DNA from: an uncultured Enterocloster sp.
GTDB taxonomy: Bacteria; Bacillota; Clostridia; Lachnospirales; Lachnospiraceae
DNA: 47,384 nucleotides
Reading direction: 5' to 3'
NCBI GenBank assembly: GCA_944384065.1
Contig: CALWRY010000011.1
Location: 1 to 47,384, forward strand
Numbering within the stretch: position 1 is the first letter of the stretch; each line of letters starts with the position of its first letter. Made by a program: the position numbers and the translations under genes. Below, in pieces: positions 18,981 to 27,880 of this stretch. The notes under the pieces were generated by a model that was given only the letters and a program-made list of their open reading frames with translations, did not search any database and was not told where the DNA came from.

Positions 18981-19038
18981 GCGCGGCTGAACGGCCCCTG
19001 TATTTCACTGGTTTTCGCGCGGGGTTTTTCGAATGCGC

Positions 19039-19087
19039 TTGTCTAAATATCAGAAAAATGTTAAGATAATTGTATTGTAATTGTATT
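19039..19087 (+). promoter_or_regulatory. Promoter and direct repeat upstream of the frl-type regulator
   Basis: A candidate promoter TTGTCT (19039-19044), 17 nt, TAAGAT (19062-19067). Just downstream, AATTGTATT occurs twice (19068-19076 and 19079-19087) at an 11-bp step. A direct repeat at that phasing on the transcription start could be a regulator site. Confidence 0.45.
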
Positions 19088-19133
19088 ATCGGCCAATCAA
19101 CGGATGGGGCTGTTGAAAGGAATGGGTGTAGCT

Positions 19134-19844
19134 ATGAAAAGTCAACCAATTTTGCCATTGTACCAAAAACTGGTGGAGGATCTGAAAAGCCAGATTGAGG
19201 ATGGCAGCCTTAAGGAGAATGAAAAGCTGCCTTCTGAGCTGGAACTCAGTCAGGAATACTCAGTCAGCCGGATCACCCTGCGCAAGGCGATGGAGATTTT
19301 GGCAGAGGAGGGCTATATTATCAAGCATCAAGGCCTGGGAACCTTTGTGGCTCCCCGGAAGCTGAATCGCATTGATGACGGAAGGCGGATGGGTTTTACA
19401 GAGGTATGCGCCAATGAGGGAAAGACAGCATCTGCGGAAATATTGGGTGTGGAGTGGATGACGGCCAAGGGAGAGCTGGGCAGAAATTTAAGGGTTGAAG
19501 AGGGCGAAAAGGTATTTAAACTGTCCAGAATTCGGGGATGCGACGGCATACCGGTTATGATAGAGGTCCTCTATTTTTCATCCAGATTTTCCTATCTGCT
19601 CCAGGAGGATTTGACAAAGTCTGTTTATGCGGTTTTAAGAGAGCACGGGGATATCCCGTCCCACAGTGTGCGAACGGTCGAGGTGGGATATGCGGGTGCG
19701 AGAGAGGAGGAGTATTTGGGGATGAAGCAGGGGGAAGTCCTTCTGCTTCTGAATGAGAAGGCCCTGGATGAGAGCGGCGAGGTGATTCATTCGGGGATTC
19801 AGATTATTAATCCCCAGCGCTACAAGCTGACAATCATAAATTAA
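19134..19844 (+). CDS. GntR-family regulator with UTRA domain (FrlR-like)
   Basis: A DNA-binding sensor of the HutC subfamily. About 236 residues: winged-helix GntR domain (about 1-70) with KLPSELELSQEYSVSRITLRKAMEIL, then HQGLGTFV, then a UTRA ligand-binding domain (about 90-230). Upstream in-frame ATGs at 19104 and 19122 are possible. I chose 19134, giving MKSQPILPLYQKL, because it matches the usual family start and has GAAAGGA about 12 nt ahead. It lies just upstream of the fructosamine-type operon, separated by its own terminator and a new promoter. FrlR of Bacillus is of this subfamily, so it probably controls that operon. Confidence 0.85.
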   Translation: MKSQPILPLYQKLVEDLKSQIEDGSLKENEKLPSELELSQEYSVSRITLRKAMEILAEEGYIIKHQGLGTFVAPRKLNRIDDGRRMGFTEVCANEGKTASAEILGVEWMTAKGELGRNLRVEEGEKVFKLSRIRGCDGIPVMIEVLYFSSRFSYLLQEDLTKSVYAVLREHGDIPSHSVRTVEVGYAGAREEEYLGMKQGEVLLLLNEKALDESGEVIHSGIQIINPQRYKLTIIN

Positions 19845-19888
19845 AAGTAACCGACCAGGACGGCGGGAAGTAAAATATACGGAGGCCA

Positions 19889-19934
19889 AAAAGCGGCTCG
19901 AGTAGGGAGAAATCCTTCTCGGGCCGCTTTTGGG
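19889..19934 (+). terminator. Terminator after the GntR/UTRA gene
   Basis: A 14-bp stem (AAAAGCGGC plus CGAG on the left, 19889-19902, pairing with 19918-19931), 15-nt loop, ending in TTTT. The stem also works in reverse because of its A/T ends. Confidence 0.85.
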
Positions 19935-19995
19935 TTAAATTATATAAAATTAAAGGCGGATATTTGTTAAAAGGCACAAAATATCACAATCACTA

Positions 19996-20024
19996 TTGAC
20001 AAACAATTGAAAATGAAATATAAC
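19996..20024 (+). promoter_or_regulatory. Promoter of the fructosamine-type operon
   Basis: TTGACA (19996-20001), 17-nt spacer, TATAAC (20019-20024), in an AT-rich region. A small hairpin, CATCTT-AAA-AAGATG (20055-20069), lies in the leader. I did not find a clear HutC-type operator. Confidence 0.75.
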
Positions 20025-20125
20025 ATATAAATAACATAATAAGACAACAGCAGACATCTTAAAAAGATGACGATTTGCAGGGCTGCGGAAAGCGGCAGCG
20101 GTTTTGCGGAAGGAGGACGGAGCGC

Positions 20126-20947
20126 GTGGTCAGGTTTGCAGCGGCAGGGTATGTCTGCATTGATTATTACCCTGACTTTGAGAATCGATGGTATGTGACG
20201 GGAAACGGGGTGGATGTCCTGTTCAATCTTCTGGATATGCGGGAGGATGTGGAGTCATCTGTTATCTCAGCTGTTTCGGATGATTTTTACGGGAAGAAGT
20301 CCGTGGAGGCTTTTGAGAATCGGGGGATTGATATAAGCCACCTGGAGATTATTCCAGGAGGCGAGACTCCTAAGGTTCCTCTCTACCTGGTGGATAATGA
20401 CCGGAAGCACGGGGATCCGGTCCGGGGCATCATGGAGGGATATGGATTCTCGGAGGAGGCGATGGATTTTATCGCATCTCATGATTTGGTACATTCGGAT
20501 TTTACTGGCAGACTGACCCACCGTCTGGGAGATATCCGGCGGAGGATGAGGCCGGCGCCGGGAGAGCTAAGAATTTTCTTTGATCTGAGCAATCAGCACA
20601 AGCATCCGGATATAAAGGAGGTTCTGTCCAATATTGACTGCGGGCTTATTTCCTTTGAAGGAGATCTGGAGGGGGGGAAGGATTTCCTGCGGTATGCCTG
20701 CTCTCTGGGAGTGAAGCTGATGGTCGCCACCTTTGGGAAGAACGGTTCTCTGGCCTATGACGGTTCCAAATTCTACAGGGGCGATATTGTTCCGGTAAAA
20801 GAGGTAGTCAATACCGTGGGCGCGGGAGATTCCTATTTTGCAGGATTTATATCCGGATTGATAGACGGAAGGCCCGTGGCCGAGTGTATGCAGATTGGCG
20901 CGCAGCGGGCGGCCAAAGTTATTTCCGTGTTTGACCCTTATCTTTAA
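20126..20947 (+). CDS. frlD: PfkB-family kinase, fructoselysine-6-kinase (FrlD)-like
   Basis: Likely phosphorylates an imported Amadori compound (a fructosyl-amine) at O6. The 273 residues are a PfkB fold with the C-terminal signature GAGDSYFAGF (catalytic base D235). Two stretches recall FrlD beyond the general family: VDNDRKHGDPVRGIMEGYGF and FGKNGSLAYDG. The start is GTG 20126, 9 nt after AAGGAGG (20110-20116); the open frame extends upstream without a usable site. It is the first gene of the operon that also holds the FrlB-like deglycase, and the two would act in sequence. The true substrate is not known. Confidence 0.82.
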   Translation: MVRFAAAGYVCIDYYPDFENRWYVTGNGVDVLFNLLDMREDVESSVISAVSDDFYGKKSVEAFENRGIDISHLEIIPGGETPKVPLYLVDNDRKHGDPVRGIMEGYGFSEEAMDFIASHDLVHSDFTGRLTHRLGDIRRRMRPAPGELRIFFDLSNQHKHPDIKEVLSNIDCGLISFEGDLEGGKDFLRYACSLGVKLMVATFGKNGSLAYDGSKFYRGDIVPVKEVVNTVGAGDSYFAGFISGLIDGRPVAECMQIGAQRAAKVISVFDPYL

Positions 20948-20974
20948 GCAAAAAATATAAAGGAGCGTAGAAAA

Positions 20975-21826
20975 ATGGTAATTGATGTTCATTCACATCC
21001 CCTGTTATTTGACGTGATCAACCAGAATCCGGAAGATTTGAACTTCCGCAAGCAGGAGTTCGGCGTATTTAAATCAGGGATCAATCCCATTGACTTTGAG
21101 CTCACCCTGTTAAAGGACGCTCAGATCGATAAGGTGGTTCTCCTCCCTGAGGATTACTCCGTGCAGTCCGGGCGCCCCATGGTGAGCAACGATGAGATGG
21201 TGAAAATTGTGGAGAAGAGCCCGGAGCACTTTATTGGGTTTGCCAGCGCGGATCCCAGGAACCCTGACGCAAAGAAAGAGCTGGTACGGGCTTTCGACGA
21301 GCTGGGCCTTATGGGACTGAAGCTGAATCTTTCGCGTCTCCATATGTACCCGGATGATCCGGCCCTGGATCCCCTGTATCAGGTGTGTGAGGAGAAAAAG
21401 AAACCCATTATGTTCCACGCGGGATACAGTTGGGAGCCCAATACGCCGGCGAAATATTCCGAGCCCGTCCGGTTCGAGGATGTGGCGGAAAAGTACCCGG
21501 ATCTCCGCTTCTGTCTGGCCCATATGGGATGGCCCTGGTGGGAGGAGACCATCATGATGTTAATGAAGTATCCCAATGTGTATGCGGATACCTCCATGGT
21601 TTATATGGACTCCCCGAAGAACTGGTACTCCCACCTGTTCTCCGTGAACATGAATCTGAACTGGCTTCAGAACTGCTTCCAGGATAAGGTGATGTTCGGA
21701 TCCAACAATCCCAGGTTCCGCCATGTGAGAAGCCTGGAGGGAATCAAGAACCTTCCCCTTCGGGACGACGCAATGGAGGCGATTTTGGGGGGCAATGCAG
21801 TTCGCTTTTTAGGATTGGAGGAATAA
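20975..21826 (+). CDS. Amidohydrolase-family (Amidohydro_2) protein with altered metal site
   Basis: A 283-residue TIM-barrel protein. It has the opening metal motif DVHSHP, the strand-5 His in MFHAGYS, and the strand-6 His in LAHMGWPWW. At strand 8, where the family normally has an Asp (GSDxP), it reads FGSNNPR with Asn at residue 244. That Asp normally activates the water or holds the metal, so activity may be changed or lost. It begins 27 nt after the kinase with AAAGGAG ahead. Amidohydro_2 enzymes include hydrolases and decarboxylases; no member belongs to known frl operons. The role here is unknown. Confidence 0.82.
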   Translation: MVIDVHSHPLLFDVINQNPEDLNFRKQEFGVFKSGINPIDFELTLLKDAQIDKVVLLPEDYSVQSGRPMVSNDEMVKIVEKSPEHFIGFASADPRNPDAKKELVRAFDELGLMGLKLNLSRLHMYPDDPALDPLYQVCEEKKKPIMFHAGYSWEPNTPAKYSEPVRFEDVAEKYPDLRFCLAHMGWPWWEETIMMLMKYPNVYADTSMVYMDSPKNWYSHLFSVNMNLNWLQNCFQDKVMFGSNNPRFRHVRSLEGIKNLPLRDDAMEAILGGNAVRFLGLEE

Positions 21827-21828
21827 CC

Positions 21829-22257
21829 ATGGTTAAGCTGATAGAAAATCAGGTGGAGAGCCACAAGGAATTTGAAATGATTAAAATCACGGATGAAGTG
21901 AAGAAGGCTGTGGAGGAGAGCGGAATTAAAAACGGTATGGTGGCGGTGATCACAAAGCACACCACCACAGGAATTATGATCAATGAGGCCCTGCCCTGCG
22001 TGGAGAAGGACATCGAGCTGGAGCTGGAGCGGCTGGTTCCCCATGATTATCCCTATGTACATACCCATATGCTTCCCACCTATGGCACCTGCTCGGGAAA
22101 CGCGCCGGGGCATTTGAAATCTATGCTGGCTGGTAACCACTGCATTTTCCCCGTAATTGACGGGAAAATGATGGCCGGACGGGAACAGAATATTTATTTT
22201 GTTGAAATGGACGGGCTCCAGATCCGCAAATATTTTATCGAAGTGATGGGCGAATAG
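21829..22257 (+). CDS. YjbQ / UPF0047 family protein
   Basis: A 142-residue protein with the family marks ITKHTTTGIMINE, HTHMLPTYG, then GNAPGHLKSMLAG and a closing FVEMDG. Family members show weak thiamine-phosphate-synthase-like activity in genetic tests, but their real role is unclear. It starts 2 nt after the amidohydrolase stop, and that tight linkage suggests the two work together. Full length, no oddities. Confidence 0.88.
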   Translation: MVKLIENQVESHKEFEMIKITDEVKKAVEESGIKNGMVAVITKHTTTGIMINEALPCVEKDIELELERLVPHDYPYVHTHMLPTYGTCSGNAPGHLKSMLAGNHCIFPVIDGKMMAGREQNIYFVEMDGLQIRKYFIEVMGE

Positions 22258-22299
22258 GTTTTTTACAAAAACCCCTTAAGGCACAAAGAGGTGAAAGGT

Positions 22300-22953
22300 A
22301 TGATTTTTGGACTTAATTTTACGTTTTTAGGCGAGTATTGGTTCCTCTACGCAGATGGACTTAAGGTAACTCTGGAGCTCGCCTTCTGGACCTTGATCCT
22401 GGCTACGGTGGTCGGTGTGGCGATGGGAATGCTTCGGGTGCAGAACTACCCGATCATCAGCAGTGTGATTGACGGCTGGATCAATTTTATCCGCGGCGTT
22501 CCGGTTATGGTACAGATTTTTATTGTGTATTACGGGATCGCAACCTCCCTGCCCCAGTTTTGGGCGGCGGTGGTATCTCTGACAGTGAATAGTTCCGTGT
22601 ATATTGCGGAGCATACAAGGGCCGGCATGCAGGCGGTCAATAAGGGGCAGATGGAGGCAGCCCGATGCATTGGAATGTCAAAAATGCAGGCCAACTGGTA
22701 CATCATCATTCCCCAGGCGATTAAAAATGTGCTTCCCTCTCTGTGCAATGAGTTTATCCTGCTGATTAAGGAGACCTCCATTGTATCAGTAATTGCTCTT
22801 CACGAACTGACCTATACGTCCAACTCGGTTCGGGCAAACACATTCCTGGCCTTTGAGCCGCTGATTGTGACGGCTGTCATTTATTTCCTTATCACCTATA
22901 TTCTGAAGCGGCTGGTAGGAATCCTGGAGAGGAGGCTGCATGCACATGATTAA
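22300..22953 (+). CDS. Polar-amino-acid ABC transporter permease (HisM/GlnP type)
   Basis: Membrane subunit of an importer for amino acids or amino-acid-like solutes. The 217 residues have about five membrane segments and the EAA loop [20 protein letters not shown], which contacts the ATPase. GTG 22291 is in frame, but ATG 22300 has AGAGGTG 6 nt ahead. Only one permease gene is present, so a homodimer is likely. The 3' end overlaps the ATPase gene by 14 nt. Confidence 0.92.
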   Translation: MIFGLNFTFLGEYWFLYADGLKVTLELAFWTLILATVVGVAMGMLRVQNYPIISSVIDGWINFIRGVPVMVQIFIVYYGIATSLPQFWAAVVSLTVNSSVYIAEHTRAGMQAVNKGQMEAARCIGMSKMQANWYIIIPQAIKNVLPSLCNEFILLIKETSIVSVIALHELTYTSNSVRANTFLAFEPLIVTAVIYFLITYILKRLVGILERRLHAHD

Positions 22954-23698
22954 TGAGACAAATAGCAAGGAAGTTATCATCCAGGTAAAGGGGCTGAAAA
23001 AGAACTTTGGATCTCTGGAGGTGTTAAAGGGCGTTGACATGGAGATTGACAAGGGCGAGGTGGTCGTGGTTATAGGTCCTTCAGGATCCGGAAAATCCAC
23101 CTTCCTGCGCTGCTTGAACCTCCTGGAAAAGCCTACAGCCGGCGATATCATGTTCCATGGGAAGTCTATCCTGCGCAAGGACATGAAGATTGACAAGTAC
23201 CGCGAAAAATTTGGAATGGTGTTCCAGCTCTTCAACCTTTTCGACAATTTGAGCGTGCTGGACAATGTGACCATAGGCCCCAGAAAGGTCAAGAAGGTTC
23301 CCAAAGCGGAAGCGGAGAGGAAGGCTATGGATCTTTTAAAGCAGGTGGGTCTTGAGAGCAAGGCGGACGCGTACCCCTCACAGCTTTCCGGCGGACAGAA
23401 GCAGCGGGTCGCTATTGCCAGAACCCTGGCGATGGAGCCGGAGGTGATTCTGTTTGACGAGGCAACCTCCGCCCTGGATCCGGAGATGGTTGGAGAGGTC
23501 CTGCAGATTATGCGTCAGCTGGCCGAGCAGGGAATGACCATGGTGGTGGTGACCCATGAGATGGGATTTGCCAGAGAGGTGGGTGACAGGGTTGTCTTTA
23601 TGGACGGAGGCTACATTGTGGAGGAAGGCAATCCAAAAGACGTAATCAACAATCCCCGGCACCAGAGGACAAAGGATTTCTTAAGTAAGATGCTGTAG
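22940..23698 (+). CDS. Polar-amino-acid ABC transporter ATPase (GlnQ type)
   Basis: Energises uptake through the adjacent permease. The 252 residues show Walker A GPSGSGKS (46-53), Q-loop [11 protein letters not shown], signature LSGGQKQRV, Walker [15 protein letters not shown] and the His switch VVVTHEM. The usual amino-acid-importer wording ([18 protein letters not shown]) is present. AGGAGG at 22930-22935 lies 4 nt from ATG 22940 and 10 nt from ATG 22946, so either may be used. Confidence 0.95.
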   Translation: MHMINETNSKEVIIQVKGLKKNFGSLEVLKGVDMEIDKGEVVVVIGPSGSGKSTFLRCLNLLEKPTAGDIMFHGKSILRKDMKIDKYREKFGMVFQLFNLFDNLSVLDNVTIGPRKVKKVPKAEAERKAMDLLKQVGLESKADAYPSQLSGGQKQRVAIARTLAMEPEVILFDEATSALDPEMVGEVLQIMRQLAEQGMTMVVVTHEMGFAREVGDRVVFMDGGYIVEEGNPKDVINNPRHQRTKDFLSKML

Positions 23699-23750
23699 GA
23701 TTGCACATAAACACAACAGGACCGCAGGCGGCCCAGAAAGGACACAAAAA

Positions 23751-24713
23751 ATGCAGAAGGTAAAAGAAATTGTAATGAGTATTTTGAAGGATCATGCGGT
23801 TGACACCGTATACTTTGTGGGATGCGGAGGCTCTCTGGCAGGCTTTTTCCCGGCAAAGTATTTCCTCAGCTGCGAGGCGAAGAAGCTGAAGGTGGGCTAT
23901 ATCAACTCCAATGAATTTGTACACGCCACTCCCCGGGAGATCGGCCCCAACGCTGTGGTCATCCTGGCCTCCCAGAGGGGAAATACCGCAGAGACCGTGA
24001 AGGCCTGCCAGGTAGCCAATGAGAAGGGAGCGGCGACAGTAGGACTTACCTTTCAGGCTCCCTCCCCGCTGGCAGACAGCGCCCAGCACGTGATTGTCTA
24101 CGAGTTCGGCGAGGATTCCATCGTGGAAAATCAGAAAACTTCTTATGGCTTTAAGCTGGCCTTAGAGCTCCTCTTCCAAATTGAGGGGTATGCGGGCTAC
24201 GATGCGATGACAGAGGCCCTTGGCAAGCTGCACGGGATTGTGGCCAAGGCGAAGAAGGATATCGTTCCCTTTGCTATCAAGTATGCCTGGGAATTTAAGG
24301 ATGACTCCGTTATCTACACCATGGGAAGCGGTCCCTGCTGGGGCAGCGCGCACCAGGAGTCCATCTGCATCTTTATGGAAATGCAGTGGATTAACTCCAG
24401 CGTGATTCATTCCGGCGAGTATTTCCATGGACCCTTTGAGATTACGGAAAAGAATACGGCTTTCCTGATGATGAAATCCACAGGCAGGACCCGTGCGCTG
24501 GACGACAGGGCCTTAGCGTTTATCAGCCAGTTCAATAACCGCTGCATGGTGATCGACGGCCAGGACTATGGAATGGACGAGCTGGGCTGGTGCTCGGAAT
24601 ATCTGGATCCCCTGTTCCACAACAATGTGATCGGCGTGTTCAACAATCTGCTTGCGGATGCGAGAAAACACCCCTTAAGCGTAAGGCGTTATATGTGGAA
24701 GTTTAACTATTAA
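23751..24713 (+). CDS. frlB: Fructosamine-6-phosphate deglycase (FrlB)-like SIS protein
   Basis: Likely splits a phosphorylated Amadori compound into glucose-6-phosphate and a free amine. The 320 residues hold two SIS domains. Features I associate with FrlB are FVGCGGSLAGFFPAKY near the start, SQRGNTAETVKA (phosphosugar site), the block FMEMQWINSSVIHSGEYFH, FHGPFEI, and the C-terminus HPLSVRRYMWKFNY. It lies downstream of the transporter genes and is paired in the operon with the FrlD-like kinase. The amine released cannot be read from the sequence. Confidence 0.85.
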   Translation: MQKVKEIVMSILKDHAVDTVYFVGCGGSLAGFFPAKYFLSCEAKKLKVGYINSNEFVHATPREIGPNAVVILASQRGNTAETVKACQVANEKGAATVGLTFQAPSPLADSAQHVIVYEFGEDSIVENQKTSYGFKLALELLFQIEGYAGYDAMTEALGKLHGIVAKAKKDIVPFAIKYAWEFKDDSVIYTMGSGPCWGSAHQESICIFMEMQWINSSVIHSGEYFHGPFEITEKNTAFLMMKSTGRTRALDDRALAFISQFNNRCMVIDGQDYGMDELGWCSEYLDPLFHNNVIGVFNNLLADARKHPLSVRRYMWKFNY

Positions 24714-24770
24714 ATGGCAGCTGTTTTAAGACGGCTTTGCCCGATATAACAAAAAAGGAGATGGATGATT

Positions 24771-25775
24771 ATGAGAAAAATCAAGAAACTGGCAGCTCTT
24801 TGTATGGCTGGCGTGATGGCGGCATCAATGACGGCCTGCTCCGGCGGCGAGACGGCTGAGACCACAACGGCGGCTCCGGCGACCACAGCGGCCGAGACCA
24901 CGGCAGAAGAAACTACCGCAGAGGAGACTTCCGCTGCGGCGGAGACGGAAGCGTCCGGCGAGGCGGCTGCCGAGGCCTTTGATCCGGAAGCGGAGCACGG
25001 CCCGATTTTTACGGATCTCGCTGAGAACGGCGTGCTGAAGGTAGGCATTATCGGAAATTCCCCCACCTTCTGCTTCCACACGGTAGAGAATGGGGAAGAC
25101 GTCCTGGTAGGCTTTGAGGTGGCCGGCATGTATGAGATGGCGGATCGCCTCAGCGAATACATGGGCCGGGATATAACCGTAGAATTTACAGAGACGGATT
25201 TTACCGGATGTATGTCCGCCCTTCAGGCCAATCAGATACACTTTGTGACCCGCTTAAGCCCCACGGATGAGCGGAAGGAAACCTGGCTTTTTACCAACGT
25301 ATATCACAAGTCTGACGAGTGCTATGTGGCGAGAGCAGAGGATCTGGACAGCGACAAGTTTACGGGAACCCTGGAAGGCGTGACCGTTTGCGGTACAATG
25401 GGATCCATTGATATTACCATGACAGAGTACCTGTATCCCGACGCTGAGATTCAGGAGCTCTCCGGCCTTCCGGATCAGATTCTCTCCGTAAAGAACGGCA
25501 AATCCGATCTGGCTTGCATGAACGCGGTGAATGCGGCTATGACCGTGGCGGCCAACCCGGATCTGGTGGTAGTGGACAGCCTGACCTGGGAGCCCACCGA
25601 TGAGTTTGACAAGGGCTGCGGCCTGTGCATGGCTTACGGCAACGAGGATTTTGCGGAGTGGGCCAACGGCTTCTGGGCTGATATTACAGAGGAAGGACTG
25701 TGGGATCAGATGCAGTCTGACGCGGCGGCACAGCTTGACGAGAAGGTGCTGGCAGACTTCATGGAGCAGCAGTAA
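24771..25775 (+). CDS. Solute-binding lipoprotein of the ABC importer (family 3)
   Basis: Captures the substrate outside the cell and delivers it to the permease. About 334 residues: a lipoprotein signal (MRKIKKLAALCMAG..., lipobox ending at C23); a 45-residue Thr/Ala/Glu-rich linker common in Lachnospiraceae; then a family 3 binding domain with LKVGIIGNSPTF, LVGFEVAGMYEMADRL and LTWEPTDEFDKGCGLCMAYG. ATG 24765 is also in frame; AAAAAAGGAG (24751-24760) is 10 nt from 24771 and 4 nt from 24765. It is the last gene of the operon, with a terminator after it. The cysteine pair CGLC near the end is unusual for the family. Confidence 0.9.
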   Translation: MRKIKKLAALCMAGVMAASMTACSGGETAETTTAAPATTAAETTAEETTAEETSAAAETEASGEAAAEAFDPEAEHGPIFTDLAENGVLKVGIIGNSPTFCFHTVENGEDVLVGFEVAGMYEMADRLSEYMGRDITVEFTETDFTGCMSALQANQIHFVTRLSPTDERKETWLFTNVYHKSDECYVARAEDLDSDKFTGTLEGVTVCGTMGSIDITMTEYLYPDAEIQELSGLPDQILSVKNGKSDLACMNAVNAAMTVAANPDLVVVDSLTWEPTDEFDKGCGLCMAYGNEDFAEWANGFWADITEEGLWDQMQSDAAAQLDEKVLADFMEQQ

Positions 25776-25786
25776 AATTGCATAGT

Positions 25787-25832
25787 AAAAGGCTGGGATC
25801 TGCGATAGAGATCGGGGTCCCGGCCTTTTTTT
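25787..25832 (+). terminator. Terminator of the fructosamine-type operon
   Basis: A 14-bp stem with G-T pairs (AAAAGGCTGGGATC, 25787-25800, with 25816-25829) followed by a run of seven T. Confidence 0.9.
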
Positions 25833-26013
25833 GCGCGGAATCAAGGGAGCGAGAGCTCTCCCCGGATCCGTATCCTTCCATAATAACCACCTATCATATG
25901 TTTACAAAATCATTAAAATTCGGTAAGATACCTACTGTTATGCTGCTGCTCAGCCGTGCTCAAATACGTTATTAATTTTTCAAGAAAAAAGTAAGGAAAA
26001 GGTTCATATATTG

Positions 26014-26022
26014 TGATAAAAT
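26014..26022 (+). promoter_or_regulatory. Extended -10 promoter for the VanRS-like operon
   Basis: TG-A-TAAAAT (26014-26022) lies 30 nt before the response-regulator start. No good -35 is seen, as expected for an extended -10. The rest of 25833-26000 is AT-rich and holds nothing I can support. Confidence 0.45.
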
Positions 26023-26052
26023 GAAGTAGAACATATGAGGAGGGGGAATACT

Positions 26053-26757
26053 ATGCCCGATATTAACATTTTAGTAGTGGATGATGAAAAAGAGATTGCG
26101 GATCTGATAGAGATTTATCTTGTCAGCGATGGCTACAAAGTTTTTAAGGCGGAGAACGCGGACAGAGGGCTTGAGATTATTGATAAGGAGAATATTCATC
26201 TGGTGCTTCTGGACATTATGATGCCGGGGATGAACGGACTGGAGATGTGCAAGAAGATCCGGGAGACCAACAATATCCCCATTATCATGCTCAGCGCCAA
26301 GTCCACGGACCTGGACAAGATTTTAGGCCTGGGAACAGGGGCGGATGATTACGTGACAAAGCCCTTTAATCCCCTGGAGCTCACAGCCAGAGTGAAGTCC
26401 CAGCTGCGCCGCTACACCCAGCTCAACCCCAACAGCGGAGGGCCGGACCGGGCGGGCAACGAGATCACCATCAAGGGGATGACCATTAACAAGGACAACC
26501 ATAAGGTAGTGGTGGACGGAGAGGAGATCAAGCTCACGCCGATTGAATTCGACATTCTCTATCTTCTGGCCTCCAATCCCGGCCGTGTGTTCAGCACCGA
26601 CGACATCTTTGAGAAGGTCTGGAATGAAAAGGTGTACGAGGCCAACAATACAGTTATGGTACATATCCGCCGGCTGCGGGGAAAGATGAAGGAGGATACC
26701 AGGCAGAACAAGATCATCACGACAGTGTGGGGAGTAGGATACAAAATTGAAAAGTGA
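26053..26757 (+). CDS. OmpR/PhoB-family response regulator (VanR-like)
   Basis: A 234-residue transcription regulator. Receiver domain with the acidic pair D10/D11, phospho-acceptor D54 (LLDIMMPG) and TKPF switch lysine; then a winged-helix output domain (LTPIEFDILYLLASNPGRVFS ... TVWGVGYKIEK). The wording is close to the VanR group that works with short-loop kinases. Start ATG 26053 sits 5 nt after AGGAGGGGG; the frame also reaches 26035. It overlaps the kinase gene by 11 nt. It probably controls this operon, which encodes an ABC exporter. Confidence 0.93.
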   Translation: MPDINILVVDDEKEIADLIEIYLVSDGYKVFKAENADRGLEIIDKENIHLVLLDIMMPGMNGLEMCKKIRETNNIPIIMLSAKSTDLDKILGLGTGADDYVTKPFNPLELTARVKSQLRRYTQLNPNSGGPDRAGNEITIKGMTINKDNHKVVVDGEEIKLTPIEFDILYLLASNPGRVFSTDDIFEKVWNEKVYEANNTVMVHIRRLRGKMKEDTRQNKIITTVWGVGYKIEK

Positions 26758-27880
26758 TATGAGCAGGCGCTACAGGGCGAGAATCGTGGCGAATATTATC
26801 TACAGCGCCATCATATCCTGTTTGGTGGAGCTGTTTTTCATCACAAATATTTCAATGATTGCCAGATATCTGGAGGGATCCGGAGGAGGGAATGCCCTGA
26901 CGCAGGCGATACTGGATCAGGGCGTGGCGGTAGTTATGGTTTATCTTGTCCTGGGCCTCCTTTTGTTCGCGGCGGTCTTTATGATCCTTCAGGAGCCCTA
27001 CATCCGCTATATCAGCCGCATATCCGATGCGGTCCAGAGCATTTCCGAGGGAAACTTAAACACCAAGGTGGATGTGACGGGGGACGACGAGCTGTCCAGC
27101 ATGGCGGCTAATTTAAACAGGATGGCGGAGGACATACGCCAGCTGATTGAGAAGGAACGGGAGTCGGAGCGCACGAAAAATGAGCTGATTACCAATGTGG
27201 CCCATGATCTGCGCACGCCTCTCACCTCTATCATCGGATACCTGGAGCTCCTTGCGGGACAGAAGGCCATTCAGCCGGAGATGCAGCACAAATATATTGA
27301 GATAGCCTACGGAAAGGCCCGAAGGCTGGAGAAGCTGATAGAGGATCTCTTTGGATTTACAAAGCTGAACTACGGAAGAATCGCGATGCACGTAGGGGAT
27401 CTGGATATTGTCAAGCTTTTGGGGCAGCTTCTGGAGGAGGCGTATCCCAATTTCGTGGACAAGGGGCTTTCCTATGATCTGCAGAGCAATGTGCCTGCAA
27501 AAATCATAACAGCCGACGGGAACCTTTTGGCCCGGCTGTTTGACAATCTGATTGGCAACGCGATTAAGTACGGGGCGGATGGAAAACGGGTGCTGGTCCG
27601 GATCCATGCGGAGGAAGAGATAGTGACGGTTTCTGTCACCAATTACGGCTATGTGATTCCGGCGGAGGAGCTGCCCTTGATTTTCAACAAATTTTATCGG
27701 GTGGAACAATCGCGCTCCAGCAGCACCGGGGGAACCGGGCTGGGGCTGGCGATTGCCAAGGAGATTGTGGATATGCACGGCGGGACAATCGCGGTGTCCA
27801 GCGATCTGAACGGGACCGTGTTTACGGTAAAGCTGCAGGTGCACTTTGACATCAACAGGGAGAAATTTGGAAGTATATGA
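26747..27880 (+). CDS. Sensor histidine kinase (VanS-like)
   Basis: A membrane sensor of 377 residues. Two membrane segments (about 16-38 and 57-79) flank a short outside loop. A HAMP region follows (RISDAVQSISEGNLNTKV), then the HisKA motif VAHDLRTPLTSIIGYLE with H153, and a HATPase domain (NLIGNAIKYG, GGTGLGLAIAKEIVDMHGG). The start appears to be TTG 26747, because GGAGTAGGA lies 8 nt ahead; ATG 26759 is 20 nt away. It ends in an ATGA overlap with the next gene. Confidence 0.92.
   Translation: MKSDMSRRYRARIVANIIYSAIISCLVELFFITNISMIARYLEGSGGGNALTQAILDQGVAVVMVYLVLGLLLFAAVFMILQEPYIRYISRISDAVQSISEGNLNTKVDVTGDDELSSMAANLNRMAEDIRQLIEKERESERTKNELITNVAHDLRTPLTSIIGYLELLAGQKAIQPEMQHKYIEIAYGKARRLEKLIEDLFGFTKLNYGRIAMHVGDLDIVKLLGQLLEEAYPNFVDKGLSYDLQSNVPAKIITADGNLLARLFDNLIGNAIKYGADGKRVLVRIHAEEEIVTVSVTNYGYVIPAEELPLIFNKFYRVEQSRSSSTGGTGLGLAIAKEIVDMHGGTIAVSSDLNGTVFTVKLQVHFDINREKFGSI

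Noticed and set aside
25901..25925. TTTACA near 25901 as a third Pho box
   Set aside because: Only one hexamer fits; the following 11-bp steps do not match.
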